A DNA stretch of 60,279 bases from Myxococcales bacterium. Its GTDB lineage: Bacteria > Myxococcota_A > UBA9042 > UBA3505. The notes below the pieces were generated by a model that worked only from the letters and a program-made list of their open reading frames with translations, did no database searches and was not told the origin of the DNA. Positions 18,072 through 31,300 of this stretch are shown in pieces. The DNA lies in assembly GCA_002728755.1 (NCBI GenBank), contig PBVT01000032.1:1-60279 (forward strand). The letters are read 5' to 3'. Position numbers and translations under genes: made by a program. Numbering within the stretch: the stretch's first letter is position 1; each line of letters begins with the position of its first letter.

Positions 18072-18170
18072 TGAATTGGGTATCGTCTTGGGTTCAAAAA
18101 AATCCCTCATCGAAATAAGTCTACCCGGCGTGAGCCATCCCACAAAATTCAAACCGATGTAAAGCCTGGA

Positions 18171-20567
18171 TTATTCGGGTTCGGCTACAGTTGTACGTTC
18201 AAACCAGATATGTGTAACGCCATCACCACCGTTCTTTTCGTCTTCCGCTGCAAAGGAATCGATATAGGTGGTTTTTGAGAGGTGGTCCCGAATCGCTTTT
18301 TTTAGCCGGTTTGTTCCATGTCCATGGATTACAAGTAGTTCCTTCTGCCCGGCGAGCAGGCATTGATCCATACAACGGCTGAGGGATTCCAGAGCCTCTT
18401 CGACACTATGACCGCGTAAATCGATCTCGGTTTGACGCAGGGGAGAACCTGCGAGGTCAGCTCCCACAGAACCAGTTTGCTTGGCAGCGGTTGGGGTGGA
18501 GGCGGGCCGATAGAGATCATCGGGGCTGGTTTTCAATCGTAGGCTACCCACCAGGACCTGAACCTGGTCATCCTGTATAGACTCGATGGTTCCGTCTCGC
18601 CCCAATGTCTTTACGTGAACATGCATCCCGGATTGCAGGGGGGTTGGCATCCGCACCAGGCCGGCCTCTTCCGAAGTCTCTTCTTTTTGATTGGTAACGA
18701 TCTTTTCCACATCGGCACGTACGGCTATCAGCTTCTTACGGGCGGTTTCAGCCTTCGAGCTATCGGGCTGACTCTGTAGCTCTCGTACGACGGTCCGTAC
18801 ATCGTCGAAGGCACTGTCCAGCCGTTGTAGAGTACGGCTAGCTGCTTGCCGGACGAAACTATGTGCTTGGCTGTTCAGAAGGTCTTTCTGCTCCTGAATT
18901 TCACGGCGCAGTTCTTCGATTTTCGTTTCGGAGGCTTCCATCTCCCGTTCTCGCGCAACCAGACTTTTTTCTCGGGCCGCCAACTTTATCTTGAGCTGCT
19001 CGGCCGCTTTCCAGTCCGGACCCATGATATCGAGAGCGCGGTCGATGATGGTTGGGTCGAGGTTGGCGTTGCGTGCAATAAGAAACGGTTCGCTGTCGGC
19101 GGGGTTGCCGATCTCCAGCCCATAGGTGGGCCGGTTTTCTCCTGTATCAAAGACGACTCGAGCATTCGCGATTCCGACCTGCGTTTGCCCAAAGACCTTC
19201 AGCTGCGGGAAATGGGTTGTCACGGCCCCCACAAGCCCTTTCTCCTTCAAAGTTTCGATAACGGCCTGGGCTAACGCCGCCCCCTGATCGGGATCGGTAC
19301 CGTCCATAATCTCGTCGATAAGGACCAATGAGCCGGACACGAGGTCTTCGCATAGGGTTCGTATACGTTCAATATGACCCGTGAAGGTACTTAGATCCTG
19401 ATGGATATTCTGTTGGTCACCGATGATGGCGGATACCATTGGGAATAGGGGGAGAATAGAGCCCTCACCAACGGGTAGCGGCAGGCCGAATGCGTGCATC
19501 CAGGCCATGGTCCCGATGGTATTCAAGGTGACCGACTTTCCGCCCGCATTTACCCCGGAGATCACAAGCCAACTATGGTCTTCGGGATAATCGATATCAT
19601 TCGCGACAACAGGCTTTTTCTGAAGCATCAATATGGGGTTCTGGGCCTCTTTGAGATGAATATCGCCCGGATGGGTTCCTGTCGCAGCGGGCACTAGATT
19701 CCAGGCTTCCGCAAATCGGCCGCCTGCAAACCAGCAGTCCATCTCTCCAGCGATTTGAATGCCCAGTGTCAGACTCTCGAACTGATCGTCTACTACATGA
19801 GCAAGCTCACGAAGGATGGCTGTTTCTTCCTGAGCGATCTGTACGCGCACCAGGTTGAGTTGGTTGTTGGGTTCGATAAGCTCTTCCGGCTCAATATAGA
19901 CCGTTTGACCGGTACCAGAACGGCCATGAATAATACCGCGGACCTGACTCCGCGCTTCGGCGCGTACCGGCAGAACATACCGGTCATTACGAAGTGTATA
20001 GTAGTCATCCTGGAGGGATTCGTTGCTCTCCACTCCATGAACCAATTGTTCTGTGCGGCGCCGAAGCTGTTTGTGGAGGGAGCGTTCGCTTCGACGAAGA
20101 GCTTTCAGGTTCGGTGTGGCGTCGTCGAAGATCTGACCTGCGGGATCAATCGCATGGCCGATGGTATCAGCCAGATAGCTAAGATCGGGTAGCCGGTTGG
20201 CCTCAGCCGCCAATAACGGGGCATCCTCGTTCTTCTCCGTCAGATGCTTATGAAGGGCCTGAATCGATTGGCATACGGTGGCGACTGTAAGCAGCTCTTC
20301 AGCAGCCACCAGTTTTCCTGCGCGAAGGGCCGAGCCGATTTGTTCGACCGATACCAACGCTCCTAAAGAGGGAGCGTTGCCCGCCACGTACAACGCTCGA
20401 GCTTCTGCCATACGGTGGGCGCGTATTAAACGTTCTCCCTCGGTTTCACAGGGGAGCAGGCTGTTCAGATGCAGTTGTCCCGGTTCGCTGGCGCAATGTG
20501 CCCGCCAGACATCCATGATCTGCTCGGTGTATAAGCCGCGCGTTGTCTTGGCATCGAATTGCGTCAT
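18171..20567 (-). CDS. mutS2: endonuclease MutS2
   Basis: About 798 residues from the ATG at 20567; a GTG at 20606 would add 13 residues without family support. MutS2 lacks the mismatch-recognition domain of MutS and acts on branched DNA or on stalled ribosomes. Seen in order: helical lever region, Walker A SGVNAGGKSVT (about 338-348), Walker B LVLIDEIMDGTDP, a long coiled coil, and a C-terminal Smr nuclease domain with EIDLRGHSVEEAL and LLVIHGHGTNRLKKAI. In the Smr domain, DLRG and HGxG motifs are both intact. It follows the two-TM protein gene by about 43 bases. Confidence 0.95.
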   Translation of the reverse strand: MTQFDAKTTRGLYTEQIMDVWRAHCASEPGQLHLNSLLPCETEGERLIRAHRMAEARALYVAGNAPSLGALVSVEQIGSALRAGKLVAAEELLTVATVCQSIQALHKHLTEKNEDAPLLAAEANRLPDLSYLADTIGHAIDPAGQIFDDATPNLKALRRSERSLHKQLRRRTEQLVHGVESNESLQDDYYTLRNDRYVLPVRAEARSQVRGIIHGRSGTGQTVYIEPEELIEPNNQLNLVRVQIAQEETAILRELAHVVDDQFESLTLGIQIAGEMDCWFAGGRFAEAWNLVPAATGTHPGDIHLKEAQNPILMLQKKPVVANDIDYPEDHSWLVISGVNAGGKSVTLNTIGTMAWMHAFGLPLPVGEGSILPLFPMVSAIIGDQQNIHQDLSTFTGHIERIRTLCEDLVSGSLVLIDEIMDGTDPDQGAALAQAVIETLKEKGLVGAVTTHFPQLKVFGQTQVGIANARVVFDTGENRPTYGLEIGNPADSEPFLIARNANLDPTIIDRALDIMGPDWKAAEQLKIKLAAREKSLVAREREMEASETKIEELRREIQEQKDLLNSQAHSFVRQAASRTLQRLDSAFDDVRTVVRELQSQPDSSKAETARKKLIAVRADVEKIVTNQKEETSEEAGLVRMPTPLQSGMHVHVKTLGRDGTIESIQDDQVQVLVGSLRLKTSPDDLYRPASTPTAAKQTGSVGADLAGSPLRQTEIDLRGHSVEEALESLSRCMDQCLLAGQKELLVIHGHGTNRLKKAIRDHLSKTTYIDSFAAEDEKNGGDGVTHIWFERTTVAEPE

Positions 20568-20610
20568 GGAATCCGATGCTCCAGGCGCGTGCAGTGAACC
20601 CACCACAACG

Positions 20611-22332
20611 TCAGTTGATAAATACCGGAGTCAATACGACGCGTTCGCCCTGGAGGGTTACGTTGAAGCGAACCATTCGTGCGTTATTGGTCCCTTTCAG
20701 GCGACTCTCCAGTCGAGCTAGTTTCTCAACGAAATTTACGTACGTCAGTTCGCTTACGTCTTCTCCAACGGTTACGCGTGCCTGGCGGTATTCCTGGTAG
20801 GTTCTTTTGTAGTAGGCGTCGACCGGTTCATCGGAGAGCTCATCCTCTGTCTTGGCTCCAGATTCGAGAGCATCCGCCTGCTCGACCAGGAGTCGCCCCC
20901 ATCGTTCGTCGTCGACTTCTTCGTCGGGAACGGGTCGGTCGAGCAGCAATGCCAACATGATGTTCATGGACTGGGCCATACTATTCGCCATGGTCTTCTT
21001 TTCAGGATCGAATGGGAATTCGTAGTCCCTATCGCCCGCCATGATATCGTGGATACCCTGATCGATGATTTCGTATTCCCGCTCCGTCTGCCACAGCATG
21101 GCGACACCAAAGATCAGCCCGAGGACAAAGAGGATGAACAATGCCAGAAGAAGAGTCGAACGAAGACTCGAGGCTTGTTTCTTTGCGCTCTTGAAATTGG
21201 CGGCCCCAACCATGAAGAACGCGGTCTCTGCTTCCGACGTTTCCATACGGTGAATATGACATGCGTACGTTTCATGGGATCCACTACATAACTTTGCACC
21301 GGAGGCGATGGACCGTTTGATCTCCAGATGGGCATCCTCGTCCTTCAGGGTCCAGGCCAGGAACTCTGGTTTGTCCGCACCTCGTCGAAGCGCAAGGACG
21401 ACGTCTAAGCGGACCGAATCCTTCAAATAATTTGCGAAATCGCGTGTAAGTTCGATACCGCTCATGAAGGCACCGAGAGGCTCTTCGCCAAAAAGTATTG
21501 GGGTCGAACTAACAAGGAAGCGGCGAGAAGCGTCCAACTGTTCCGACGGAACCACTCCGATGCAGCCGTCCCAACAACTCTGTGGATCGACATTGACGCG
21601 GCGGATGGTGGGATCTTTCGTTCCAAATTCCTTGGCGGCCGGGAGATCAGGCCCCCATTGCACTTGCTTCAGGTCGGCAAGCCCAACACCACGAGTGTCC
21701 GTGATGCGCAGCAGCTGTATGTACGGAGTTACTGTGTCCTGGCCTTGAAATGTCTTCCAGAACTGAGCCAACGGGGCATGAGCCAGATCATGTGCACATT
21801 TGTTTACAGAGAAGGATGCACACTTGATGAGGATATCTTCTTGTTCAACCCGCCACGCCTTTCGTAACTTCTTTACGGCTTGTTGTGCCTTGGGTCCGCT
21901 ACAACTACGACCACATAACCGTTGGAAATAACCATTACCAATACTGAGCTCGATGTTTCGGGCGAGTCTCTCACTAAACTGGGCTAATAATACCTTCTTT
22001 CCGCGTACTACATTCTGTCGCTCTTTGGCCTGTAGGTTGCGCTTTGGATACTTACTATCCAGATGCGCCTCCAGCTGTTCGAGGTCTTCTCGGTATTCAC
22101 TGAATGTTCGCAGGTACGCAGGAACTGTACTTTGATTGATTTCGTGACTGGCCTGTTTGAGACGCAACATGACCAGATCCAGGGAAGCCTGCATGCTCGG
22201 GCCAGCGGAAGCAATCTCACGGGTACGCTCGTCGTGCGTTTCCTGTGGTAGGTTGTCCAGGACCATCAAGCTAAGGATGGTGGTCAGGACTGCACAGACT
22301 ACGAAGATGAGGAAAATCTTAAGCCGCGACAT
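20611..22332 (-). CDS. two-TM sensor-like membrane protein
   Basis: 573 residues. TM1 lies at about 7-27 and TM2 at about 391-414. Between them is a ~360-residue periplasmic region with six or more Cys residues (for example C140/C144, C253/C257, C349/C358), possibly disulfides. After TM2 comes a short HAMP-like helix (about 415-465), and then a conserved-looking C-terminal domain (about 475-573) ending in a beta hairpin. The layout is that of a chemoreceptor or sensor kinase input, but no kinase, methyl-accepting or GGDEF domain is present. The C-terminal domain may be the one NCBI calls MXAN_5187 C-terminal; this is from memory and unverified. GGAGGA precedes the ATG. It lies between the giant TPR gene and mutS2. 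Confidence 0.7.
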   Translation of the reverse strand: MSRLKIFLIFVVCAVLTTILSLMVLDNLPQETHDERTREIASAGPSMQASLDLVMLRLKQASHEINQSTVPAYLRTFSEYREDLEQLEAHLDSKYPKRNLQAKERQNVVRGKKVLLAQFSERLARNIELSIGNGYFQRLCGRSCSGPKAQQAVKKLRKAWRVEQEDILIKCASFSVNKCAHDLAHAPLAQFWKTFQGQDTVTPYIQLLRITDTRGVGLADLKQVQWGPDLPAAKEFGTKDPTIRRVNVDPQSCWDGCIGVVPSEQLDASRRFLVSSTPILFGEEPLGAFMSGIELTRDFANYLKDSVRLDVVLALRRGADKPEFLAWTLKDEDAHLEIKRSIASGAKLCSGSHETYACHIHRMETSEAETAFFMVGAANFKSAKKQASSLRSTLLLALFILFVLGLIFGVAMLWQTEREYEIIDQGIHDIMAGDRDYEFPFDPEKKTMANSMAQSMNIMLALLLDRPVPDEEVDDERWGRLLVEQADALESGAKTEDELSDEPVDAYYKRTYQEYRQARVTVGEDVSELTYVNFVEKLARLESRLKGTNNARMVRFNVTLQGERVVLTPVFIN

Positions 22333-22378
22333 CGCTGTTTCTCCTCCAGGGAGTCATGGTTGGGTTCCTACCATGCCG

Positions 22379-25300
22379 TTAAGATAGGGATTGAGCAAGT
22401 GTCTTTGCTTTTTCATGGGAAGAATCGCGGTCTAGACAGCGCTGCAGGCAATCCAGAGCTTTGGTCGTTTCATTCAACATACTGGATGTGTGGGCGATTC
22501 GATATAAGACCTCGGTTCGAAGAGCTTCGTTCGCTGGGTTCTCCGGTAGCTGCAGTGCTTGTTCGTACAACTTGCGCGCCAATTCCCACTCTTTGGTATG
22601 CTCCAGAACCTCACCCAGAAGGAGGACTCCCTCTTCATTATCGGGAGCATAGCGATTGACCATGCGCGCATAGACCCCGGCCTCGTTCCAATTATTGTCA
22701 TTGATATGGTGACGCGCCAATTGAAGGGCGTATTGGGCGGCTTGATCTAATTGCCGTCGAGCTTCCAGATAATTTACGTACCACGATAGCAGTGGCACCA
22801 ACTCTCGGGTGTTATTATGCTCTTCGTGAAACTGGATTAACAGCTTTACCAACTCCGGGTGATCGGGGCGCAGTTGTCGACCTTTTTCAACCCATTGGAT
22901 GAAGGCTTCATCGTTGGGCTCATGGAGAAGGTAGAGACGAGCTAAACGCGCGATCAGTTCGACCCGTTCCGTCGCATTGAGCTCTTGTTCGAGGCGTGAT
23001 TCGTAGAGGCGTGTGAGTTTCGAATAGCCGTGTTGGTCCCCGTAAAGAGATTCCACCATTTGAAATACATGTACGTCGTCCGGAGAGTTGGCGTTTACCA
23101 TCTCCAGGTGCTCCAAAGCCTCCTCGGGACGTCCCAGTTCACCCGCACATAAGATGCCCAGGCGTCTTCGGAACTGCGTTCGCTCTACCGGGTTGGTCGC
23201 GACATTGAGACAGCGACGATAGAGTTCATAGGCGGCGGCATGATCTCCCTGTTCACTTTGCAGGTCTCCCAGATGCTGCATCGCGGAGGTATTCTCCGGA
23301 TCGAGGCGCAGAATCTCTTCGAGATCAGACATCAGAGAAGGCTCTCGATCTCCGTTCTCAATGCGTAGTGACACAATCTCCGAAAGTAACTGCCCCCGTT
23401 CCTCGTCGCTATGGATCCGTTCCAGACGGTCTCGGAGGAGAGCCATTAGCTCATCTGTACGCCCGATATGCTGGTAGACCTCACGCAGCCCAGAGAATGC
23501 ACGCTCGTGTGCTGGGTCTACGGTGAGAATCTGGTGGTAGTAGGTGATCGCATCGTCTGTTTTTGAGAAGCGTTTATGTGCCAGGTACGCCAACTCGCTC
23601 ATCATATCGAGGCGTTGTTCTTCGTCGGGACAATGAACAGCATGTGCGTCGAGGAGCTCATACAGACGTCGGTGAAGATCAAGAGTTCGATAGCATTCTG
23701 CCAGCATCAGGACGATGTCGTAGCGTTCCGATTCTCGGGCGAGAGCATCTTCCAGATCGGCCGAAGCGGTCGCATGATCATTCAGGTGACGAATTCGTAG
23801 ATCGGCTAACCGGATCTTGATCGTAATGAATTCATCGGAATCGCGACAAAGCTCCACTTTACGGTCCAGAATATCTACCAGAGACTCGTGATCACTTTGT
23901 TCGGTGTAGATGGTTTCAAGCGCTTCCAGGGCGTCGATAGCGTTTGGATTGGCTACAAGAAGCTCTTGCCAATATGTTTCGGTGATATCCGTTTGCTCAA
24001 GGGCCTGGGCTGCAATCGCTGCGGCTCGTAGTGATTCCATTCGACTGGCCTGGTCGAGGGGCAGGTCCAACTTCATCCGACAGAGTTCCAGAACTTCCTG
24101 TTGGTCCTGCTGGGCATGAGCCATGGTCAAAAGACGCTCAATAATATCCAGGCGGTCGGGTTTGAGATCGAGGATGCTTCGACATTCGTTACGAATGGTC
24201 TCTGATTCGTCGTTTGCAGATGAAATCATCAACTCTCGGATGGCGACTTCCTCATCGGGGGCCAGGCCTGCTTCGATAAGGGCGCGCAAGGAGGCTTCGG
24301 CCGATGCAAAGGCATCACATTCCACCGTCAGGGCAAGGGTCTGGTGGAGAAGCTCTTCCTGGAATGGATAGTCTTTGAGTGAGTCGAGGAAGAGGGCAAG
24401 AACCTTTTCTGGGTCCTGGTTGTGTTCCGATAAGACTTCGCCTGCACGCCGATATAGATCGGCGCGGACCTCTGGCATATCCTGAGCGCTAGCTCCCGAT
24501 TCGTAGAGTCGTACGAGTCGATAGGTATCTGCTCGTTCCCGGAAGAGGGGTTCCAGAGTCTCTCTTGCGATGGGGAATACCTCTGGATCTTGTGCTAGCT
24601 CTTCCAGAAGATCGACAGCCCCATCATGTTCCGGACGCTCCATCAGAGCGGTACGCAGGAGGATAGCGGCCTCGTGGCTATTATTCAGCACACGATGCTG
24701 TAATGTGGCGCGCTCTACCATCAGGTCGACACGGCCTGTGGGGTCATCCGATCCCTTCGCACCTTCCAGCTCTTCCATTACGTCGACAAGGGCATCCACC
24801 TCACCGATCTCGTCATAGATTCGTCGTAAGGCCTTCAAGGCTTTCGCGTCGCCCGGGCTCTCCATTCGAATCTGTTCCAGTAACTCGGTTGCCTTTGGAA
24901 GACTGCGAATCTCTGTCTCCAAAAGCTCTGCTGTAAAGTGAAGCAAGCGGATACGCAAACGCGAATCTGTGACATCATCAATACGCTCGCGGAGAACCTT
25001 GGCGAGCTGGTCCATCGCGATGCTCTGATGGGCATGCGATGTGAGTTGCTCCAACTGGTGGTCTACTTCGGCGCCTTCCGCGATCGCCATAATACGTTGG
25101 TGGAAGACTTCTTCGACCTTGTTCTCTTTACCTTCCAGTAGTTCTGCGAGCTGAATCCGGATCTCGACACGGGATGATGGGCGTGTAACTTCGTCCAGCT
25201 CTTTATACAAAAGGCCTACTAGAGAGTCTGTTTGTCCAAGCTCCTCGTAGGCCGGCTCAAGAAGGCTGGCCACCTGGATTACCGGGACCGCGCCGGTCTC

Positions 25301-28300
25301 CATAAGCTCTTCCAATGTCTGTATCGTGGTGGCGTTTGTTGCGTCATGACTCAAGACGAGGCGTAGATGATCCAGGGCCTCTTCATGGCGATTTAGATTC
25401 GACCAGAGCATGGTTCCGAGTCGAAGATGGATACCTGTCTGAACCTTTTCATCATCGGTCAGTGTCAGGCTCTGCTTCAGAATGATCAGGAGCTCATTCC
25501 AGCGCTCCGCATCTGTATAAATACGGTCTAGAATTTGGAGCAGCTCTACGTCATCGGTTCGCGTGGCCAAGACCTCTTCGTAATATTCGGCGGCCTCCAC
25601 GGGGCGATCCAGTCCATGATCCAGGGTCTGCGCGAGGGCCAGTTGTAGCCGAATGGTTTCGTCACGATCCGACGAATTCCTGATCTCCGATCGATAGATC
25701 TCTTCTAGCGCCGGCATGTCTTCCAATGCCTTAAGGACAGTCTCCGCTAGACCAAAGATCGCGGCATCATCTGGAGCATCCTGGCGCGCACGTAATAACG
25801 AATCTCGCGCGAATTCTGGCTGGCTCAGTTGCTCAAACTGGATGCGGCCTAATTCCATCAACACCTTGGCGCGATCGGCGGGGTCCGTTTCATGGTCAAC
25901 ACGCCGCCCGAGAATTCGGCTCAATCGATCGGGTTGCTCCTGATCTCGAAGGTAGGACTCAAGCCGGTCTAGAATTTCGGTGTCTGCGGCACCCAATTCC
26001 GCGACGATCTCATACCGAAGTACGGCCTCTTCAAGGCGATCCTGTATCCACAACTCATTTGCGAGGAAGGTCTCAAAGACTTCATTTTGATCCAGCCCAT
26101 CCACATTGTTTTCCAATTGAATCAGGATTCCAACGAGGGCGGTCTCCTCACCTAACTCATGCGCGAGTTGGGCAAGGGTCGGGTAGATACGTTGTCGACC
26201 CGGATCGGCCTGTAGGGCCTGGCAGGCGGCCGAGAAAGCGTCTGGCTTGAGAGAATGCTCATGCAATTCCATGAGTTTCTCGAAATGATCGGCCTTCTCT
26301 TCGTTATTCTCGGCGAGGAAAGCTTTGGATTGAAGGAGGACCGCGTGGTCTTCATCGACCTGTTTGAAACTCGTCTGGTAGTCCAGAACGTCGATCGCCC
26401 GTCGTTTAAGCTCGGGGCTGACATGGTTGTTTTCTACCCGTGCCCAGGAACGAAGTAACCCGATTGTATCCTCGTGGGCGGGATCCAGACTCAGGATGGA
26501 CTCCAACCGATCGAGAGCAGCATTATTATCTTTGACCCGGTCGACCAGCAGGTACGCATATCGCCAGTTTACGTTAATCCGTATGACGTCATTATCAGCG
26601 ACTCCGAGCCAGTGTTCGTATAGCTCTTCAAGAGCGCTCGGATCGTCCATGGACTGGTAGATCTCCTCCAAACGGTCCATGGCACGTAGATCGGCGGGCA
26701 CACGGTCCAGGATTCGATGCAACATCTTGGCTGCGCGACCGGGATCATTCAGATCATTTTGCAGCGTGTCGGCACCATCTCGTAGGAGGTCGATCGCCCG
26801 CTCACTATCCGCGCAGTCCTCGGCAAGTTCACTTAAGAGCTCAACTCGTCGCGTATGGAGTCCCTCATCACGACAGTAATCAAGCATCTCGTCGACCACG
26901 ACCAGATCGTCGGGGGAGGCGGTCACGGCCGTACGGTACAGGTCAACGGCTCGGACAGGGTCCTTATGTTCGGCCGCATAACGCGCCACACGAAGGGCGA
27001 GGGGCGCCCAGTTTGAATCCGCGGTCGCGTTTGCCATGACCGTAGTCGACAGAACGGTCACGGTCTCCGTGATATGTGGCTCACCCAATTCCTTCCCAAG
27101 GTGGGCGGCATCTTCATAGTTCGTCACATCTGTCGGTCGACAATCGACCAGCGCGTAGCTGGTCTGAATTGCCCGAACGTTATCCTGTAACTGGTCGCGT
27201 CGAAGCGTCAGTTGCCTTCGTAGCGTATGCGCGAGCTCATCCTCCTCCTGCACCTCGGACAGGAGGGTCAGGCAGCGGTCCGCCAGCTCTGGTTCTTCAC
27301 CGTCGATATAGGCGTCACATAAGCCGGGTGCGAGTACAAGTCGTGAGTCTGGGGATTGTTCACAGAATCCGAGAATAGCCCCTCGTACGGAGTGGTTCTC
27401 TGCATGAACCGCCAACAACGCTTCCGCATGCTCCATCGCCGATTGGTCATCGTTGAGTTGCTCGCTCAACAGGCTCAATAGATCGAGCCGGAGTGTCATC
27501 TCTTCTTCTACATCCGCATAGCTCAACCGGTGTTGGCAGAGTTCGACTTCGGCGGCCAGATCGGTTCGCTCTATTGCGAGAGCCCGTGCTTCCAGGAACG
27601 CGATCTTATGGGCCGGATTTTCGGCGAGAACCCGGCTCAAGGCCTCCTCTGCTTCCCCAAGTGCGTTTTTGCCATGCCAACAGACATCGGCCAGCTCGAT
27701 CAGCACCGATTGTCGTTTATCTGGGGCCGACTCCAGGTTGCTATGTTGCAGCAGATACTCTGCAAGTTTATGCCAATCCTCGGCCTCGCGCAGATATCGT
27801 TCAAGCGGTTCAAATGTGGCGATTCGAGTTGGATCTTCCTCGGCGACCCGTAGCTGTAATTCAAGGGCCAGTGGCAGGTTACCGGCGAGATAGACTTCCG
27901 CAGCGAGAGACTCTCTCGCGTTGGAGCGTTGATCTGTTATCGCCGTTGCCAGTTTTTCTTCCAGTGCCTGTGCAGCGGTCGGAATAAGCTCGGGATCTTC
28001 CGCGAACTCCTGGCGCAGGAACGCCAGCATTTCTTCGTTATGGGGATCCTGGGCGAATAGGGCGACGCTATGACGTATACCTCCCGCACGGTCTGCGAGT
28101 TCTCCTCCGTAGAGTTCAATGAGGCGTTCGTGTGCACGGATGCTGTCGATCTCATCGGGGGATTCCGATAACAAGCTTTCCCACAGATTCGCTTCACGCC
28201 ATCCCTGGTCGGTGTTCGCAAAGTATTGGGTTAAGGCTAGACCCAGGGGGATCGCCAGATTGGGATCTTCCCGTCTTTGAATTAATTTATCGATGAACCG

Positions 28301-31300
28301 CTGCGATAGTTCACCTCGATTAAGCTCAGTGTCGATCAACGACAACGCCTGCCCCGAATCGCCAAGCGGACCCGATAGAACATCAATCAGGCGGAGGATA
28401 CACGGCTCCCGGATCGTAGGATCGTCGAATTGAGCCTGTTCTGCTCGTAACGCCTCGGCCAAGCCGGGGAAGTTCCCGGCGTCTTCCATGAGTCGTTCGA
28501 GGAGTTTCCATGACCCGATGTCTTCAGGGGTCAAATCGACGCGGGTTCGTTGGTGCTCAATGGCGGCGACAACATCGCCCGCATCTTCTGCGGCTTCGAC
28601 GGCTTCATCGAGGAAATCGATCTTCTCTTGTGGCTCCTTGGCGTGTTCGATCAGTTGATCGAGGACTCCCCGGATTTCGTCCACATCACCTCGTTCCCGG
28701 TAGATGGTTCGCAGCCGATGCAACGCCTCCCAGAGATGCTCTGGTTCGATGAATTCCGGGTTGTCGGCGACATAACAAAGGGACTCCACCTCTCGGTCGA
28801 CAGAATCATTTTGTGATGCGGCTCTAGCAATCTGCCAATGCAGTTGTGTTCTTTCCTCTGCGGTCCCCAGGATATCCAGGAGCCGTAGATAGATTTCCAT
28901 TTCCTGGTCTGGCTGTTGCAGGGTTCCATGCAGACGCCCCAGGCACCGTAGGGCTTCCGGGTGATAGGGCTCGATGTCGAGCACCTTATGATAGCTTTTC
29001 TGGGCGCGGTCGAGCTGATTCAGATGTCGCTCATATAAGGCGCCGACTTCCAGATGGCGCTCGGCCGGGGACTGAAAGACGTCGTCCCTGAGCAATTGTT
29101 CGACCAGAGTAACGTATTGTTCCAGTTGTCCTGTTTCCAGGGCAACGGCCCGTGCCAGCTGTCCGAATTCAATCGCATCCGGGTTGAATTCCATGGCCCG
29201 CAGATAGGCCTCATACGCGCGCGGTTTATTGTTGAGGCGCTCTTCCCAGATTTTACCGATCACCGCGTATTGGTCTGCCCGGTAGCTGGTATCCTCCTGC
29301 AGCTCCGCGTCCATTGCGTGTAGGTAGACAACCTTCTCCCAGCGGCCCTGCTCCTGGAATCGCGGCAATAGAAAATCGATGATCCGGCGGACCGTATCCG
29401 GGTGACTTGGAAGATCCGTGCGGAGCAGCAACTGTTCGAGAGCGTCGAAACCATCCTCAAATTCGGGGTCTTCGTCGATGGAGCGTTGTAACTCGTCGAT
29501 GGCGCGTTCGGTGTCATCCAGCCGATCTCGAGCGATCAGGCCCATCTCATGGAATAGAGCGGCGCGTTCGGTACGCGTGGGGGCTAATAACGCTTTTCGA
29601 TCCAGGAGCTGAAGCAGGTCATCCCATCGTTCGTAACTCCGGTATAACTCTTCAAGGGCCTGGAGAGCCGGTAGGTTCTCTTCATCGAGCAGAAGGATGG
29701 AGCGATAGTAGTCGATGGTCTCTTCTGGCCGATCCAGCTCGTCACGGAGAAGACCACACATACGACGATAGAGACGGATTTTCTCTTCGGTCTCATAGGC
29801 TGCATCAAGTCGCCCACGATAAAATCGTAACAACGCCTCGGGCTCGCCCGCTTCGACCAGGAGCGTCTCAAGGCCGGTTGCTGCTTCTGTGTCCTCGGGG
29901 TCATCGAAAAGAAGAGCCTCCAACACCTCGCACGCTTCGACGCGTGTGGCGGCCTCTTCCTGGAGCAGACGAGCACGACGATGCCGTATGTCTGACATGG
30001 TTTCGTGGGAGAGGTCCACCTGACCGTCCATGGACCGCAACAGATCCAGATAGCGTTCTCGTAATACCGGAGATTGGGCTAAACGTTCGGCGCGATCGAG
30101 CAGGTCTGGTTCGGGGCCGAACTCGTGGATTAACTCGTCCATGAGTTCAAAGGCGCGCAGAGGTTCTCCAAGCCGTCGTTCCCAGAGTTCAACCAATGCC
30201 CAGGTCGCCTCACGGCGCGCCATAGCCTCTGGCTCGATGGTACGAAGGGTTTCGAGAACGGTCGCCAGGTTGGTCGCGTCGCCCGTGGCCTCTCGAACAC
30301 GACGAAGAAGTCGAGCGGCGTCCAGTGCTACGTCGGGATGGTCCAGCAGCGTATGCAGAGGGGAGACCAGGTGGTCTCGGAAATCGGGTGCCTCGTCAAA
30401 GACGATCCCGATCAATTCCAGGCCGGCCAGGGGCTGGTTAAGGGGACCTGTACGTAATTCAATAAGCCGTAGATGGATTCGAGTTCGTTCCGGGCCTTCC
30501 TTTTTCTCGGCGTCCTCTTCGAGAAGAATCCCCAGTTCCTCAAAGCGTTCCTCTATACCGAGCAGTCGTCGTATCGAGGTTCGGATGTCGTCGTCGTCAG
30601 GGGCGACAGATTCTGCAGAGCGTAGAACCAGAAGAGCCGCACCGTTCTGATCGAGAATATCTTCGTACAGGGTGGCCAGCTGTTTCAGGACATAAACCTG
30701 CTCTTCGCCTTCCAGTAGATTCGATTTGGTTTGGAGAACCCCTTCGAGGTCTTCCCATTGTCGCGCTGCACGGAAAAGGCGCTCCAATGCATCCAGTGCT
30801 TCACGATCATCTGGCTGTTCGTCGAGAATCCTCTGCCAACATACAATCCCCTCGTGGGGTTCGCTGCGGTATTCGTCGACGAGTCGCGCGGACGCTCGTT
30901 GATAGAGGGCCCTGTCAGCAGGGTCTGTCAGCGCTTCACTCGCGGTATTCAGAGCCCCGATCAATTGTGCTCCCGTACGGGTTTGGCCAACCAATTCCAG
31001 GAGCGCATCAAGATCCGTTGTGGAACCATATTCTGTGGCTTCCATGACCAGGCGATCGATCCCATACCGAACGGCCCGCTCTGCCGCTCCCTCTTCGATC
31101 GCGACTTCCATACCGAGCGCGAGCATCTGGGCCTTTTCGTGACTCTCGTCGGTATGCTCAAGAATACGGTCAATCACGAAACGGCGTTCGTTAAGGCGAC
31201 CAGCTGTGTCGCAATGTTCGAGAAGCCAGCGAGCCGCTTTTAGATCATCGGGGCGTCGCTTCAGAGCCTCGGCCATGCGCTCGCCTGCGCGCACCACGTT

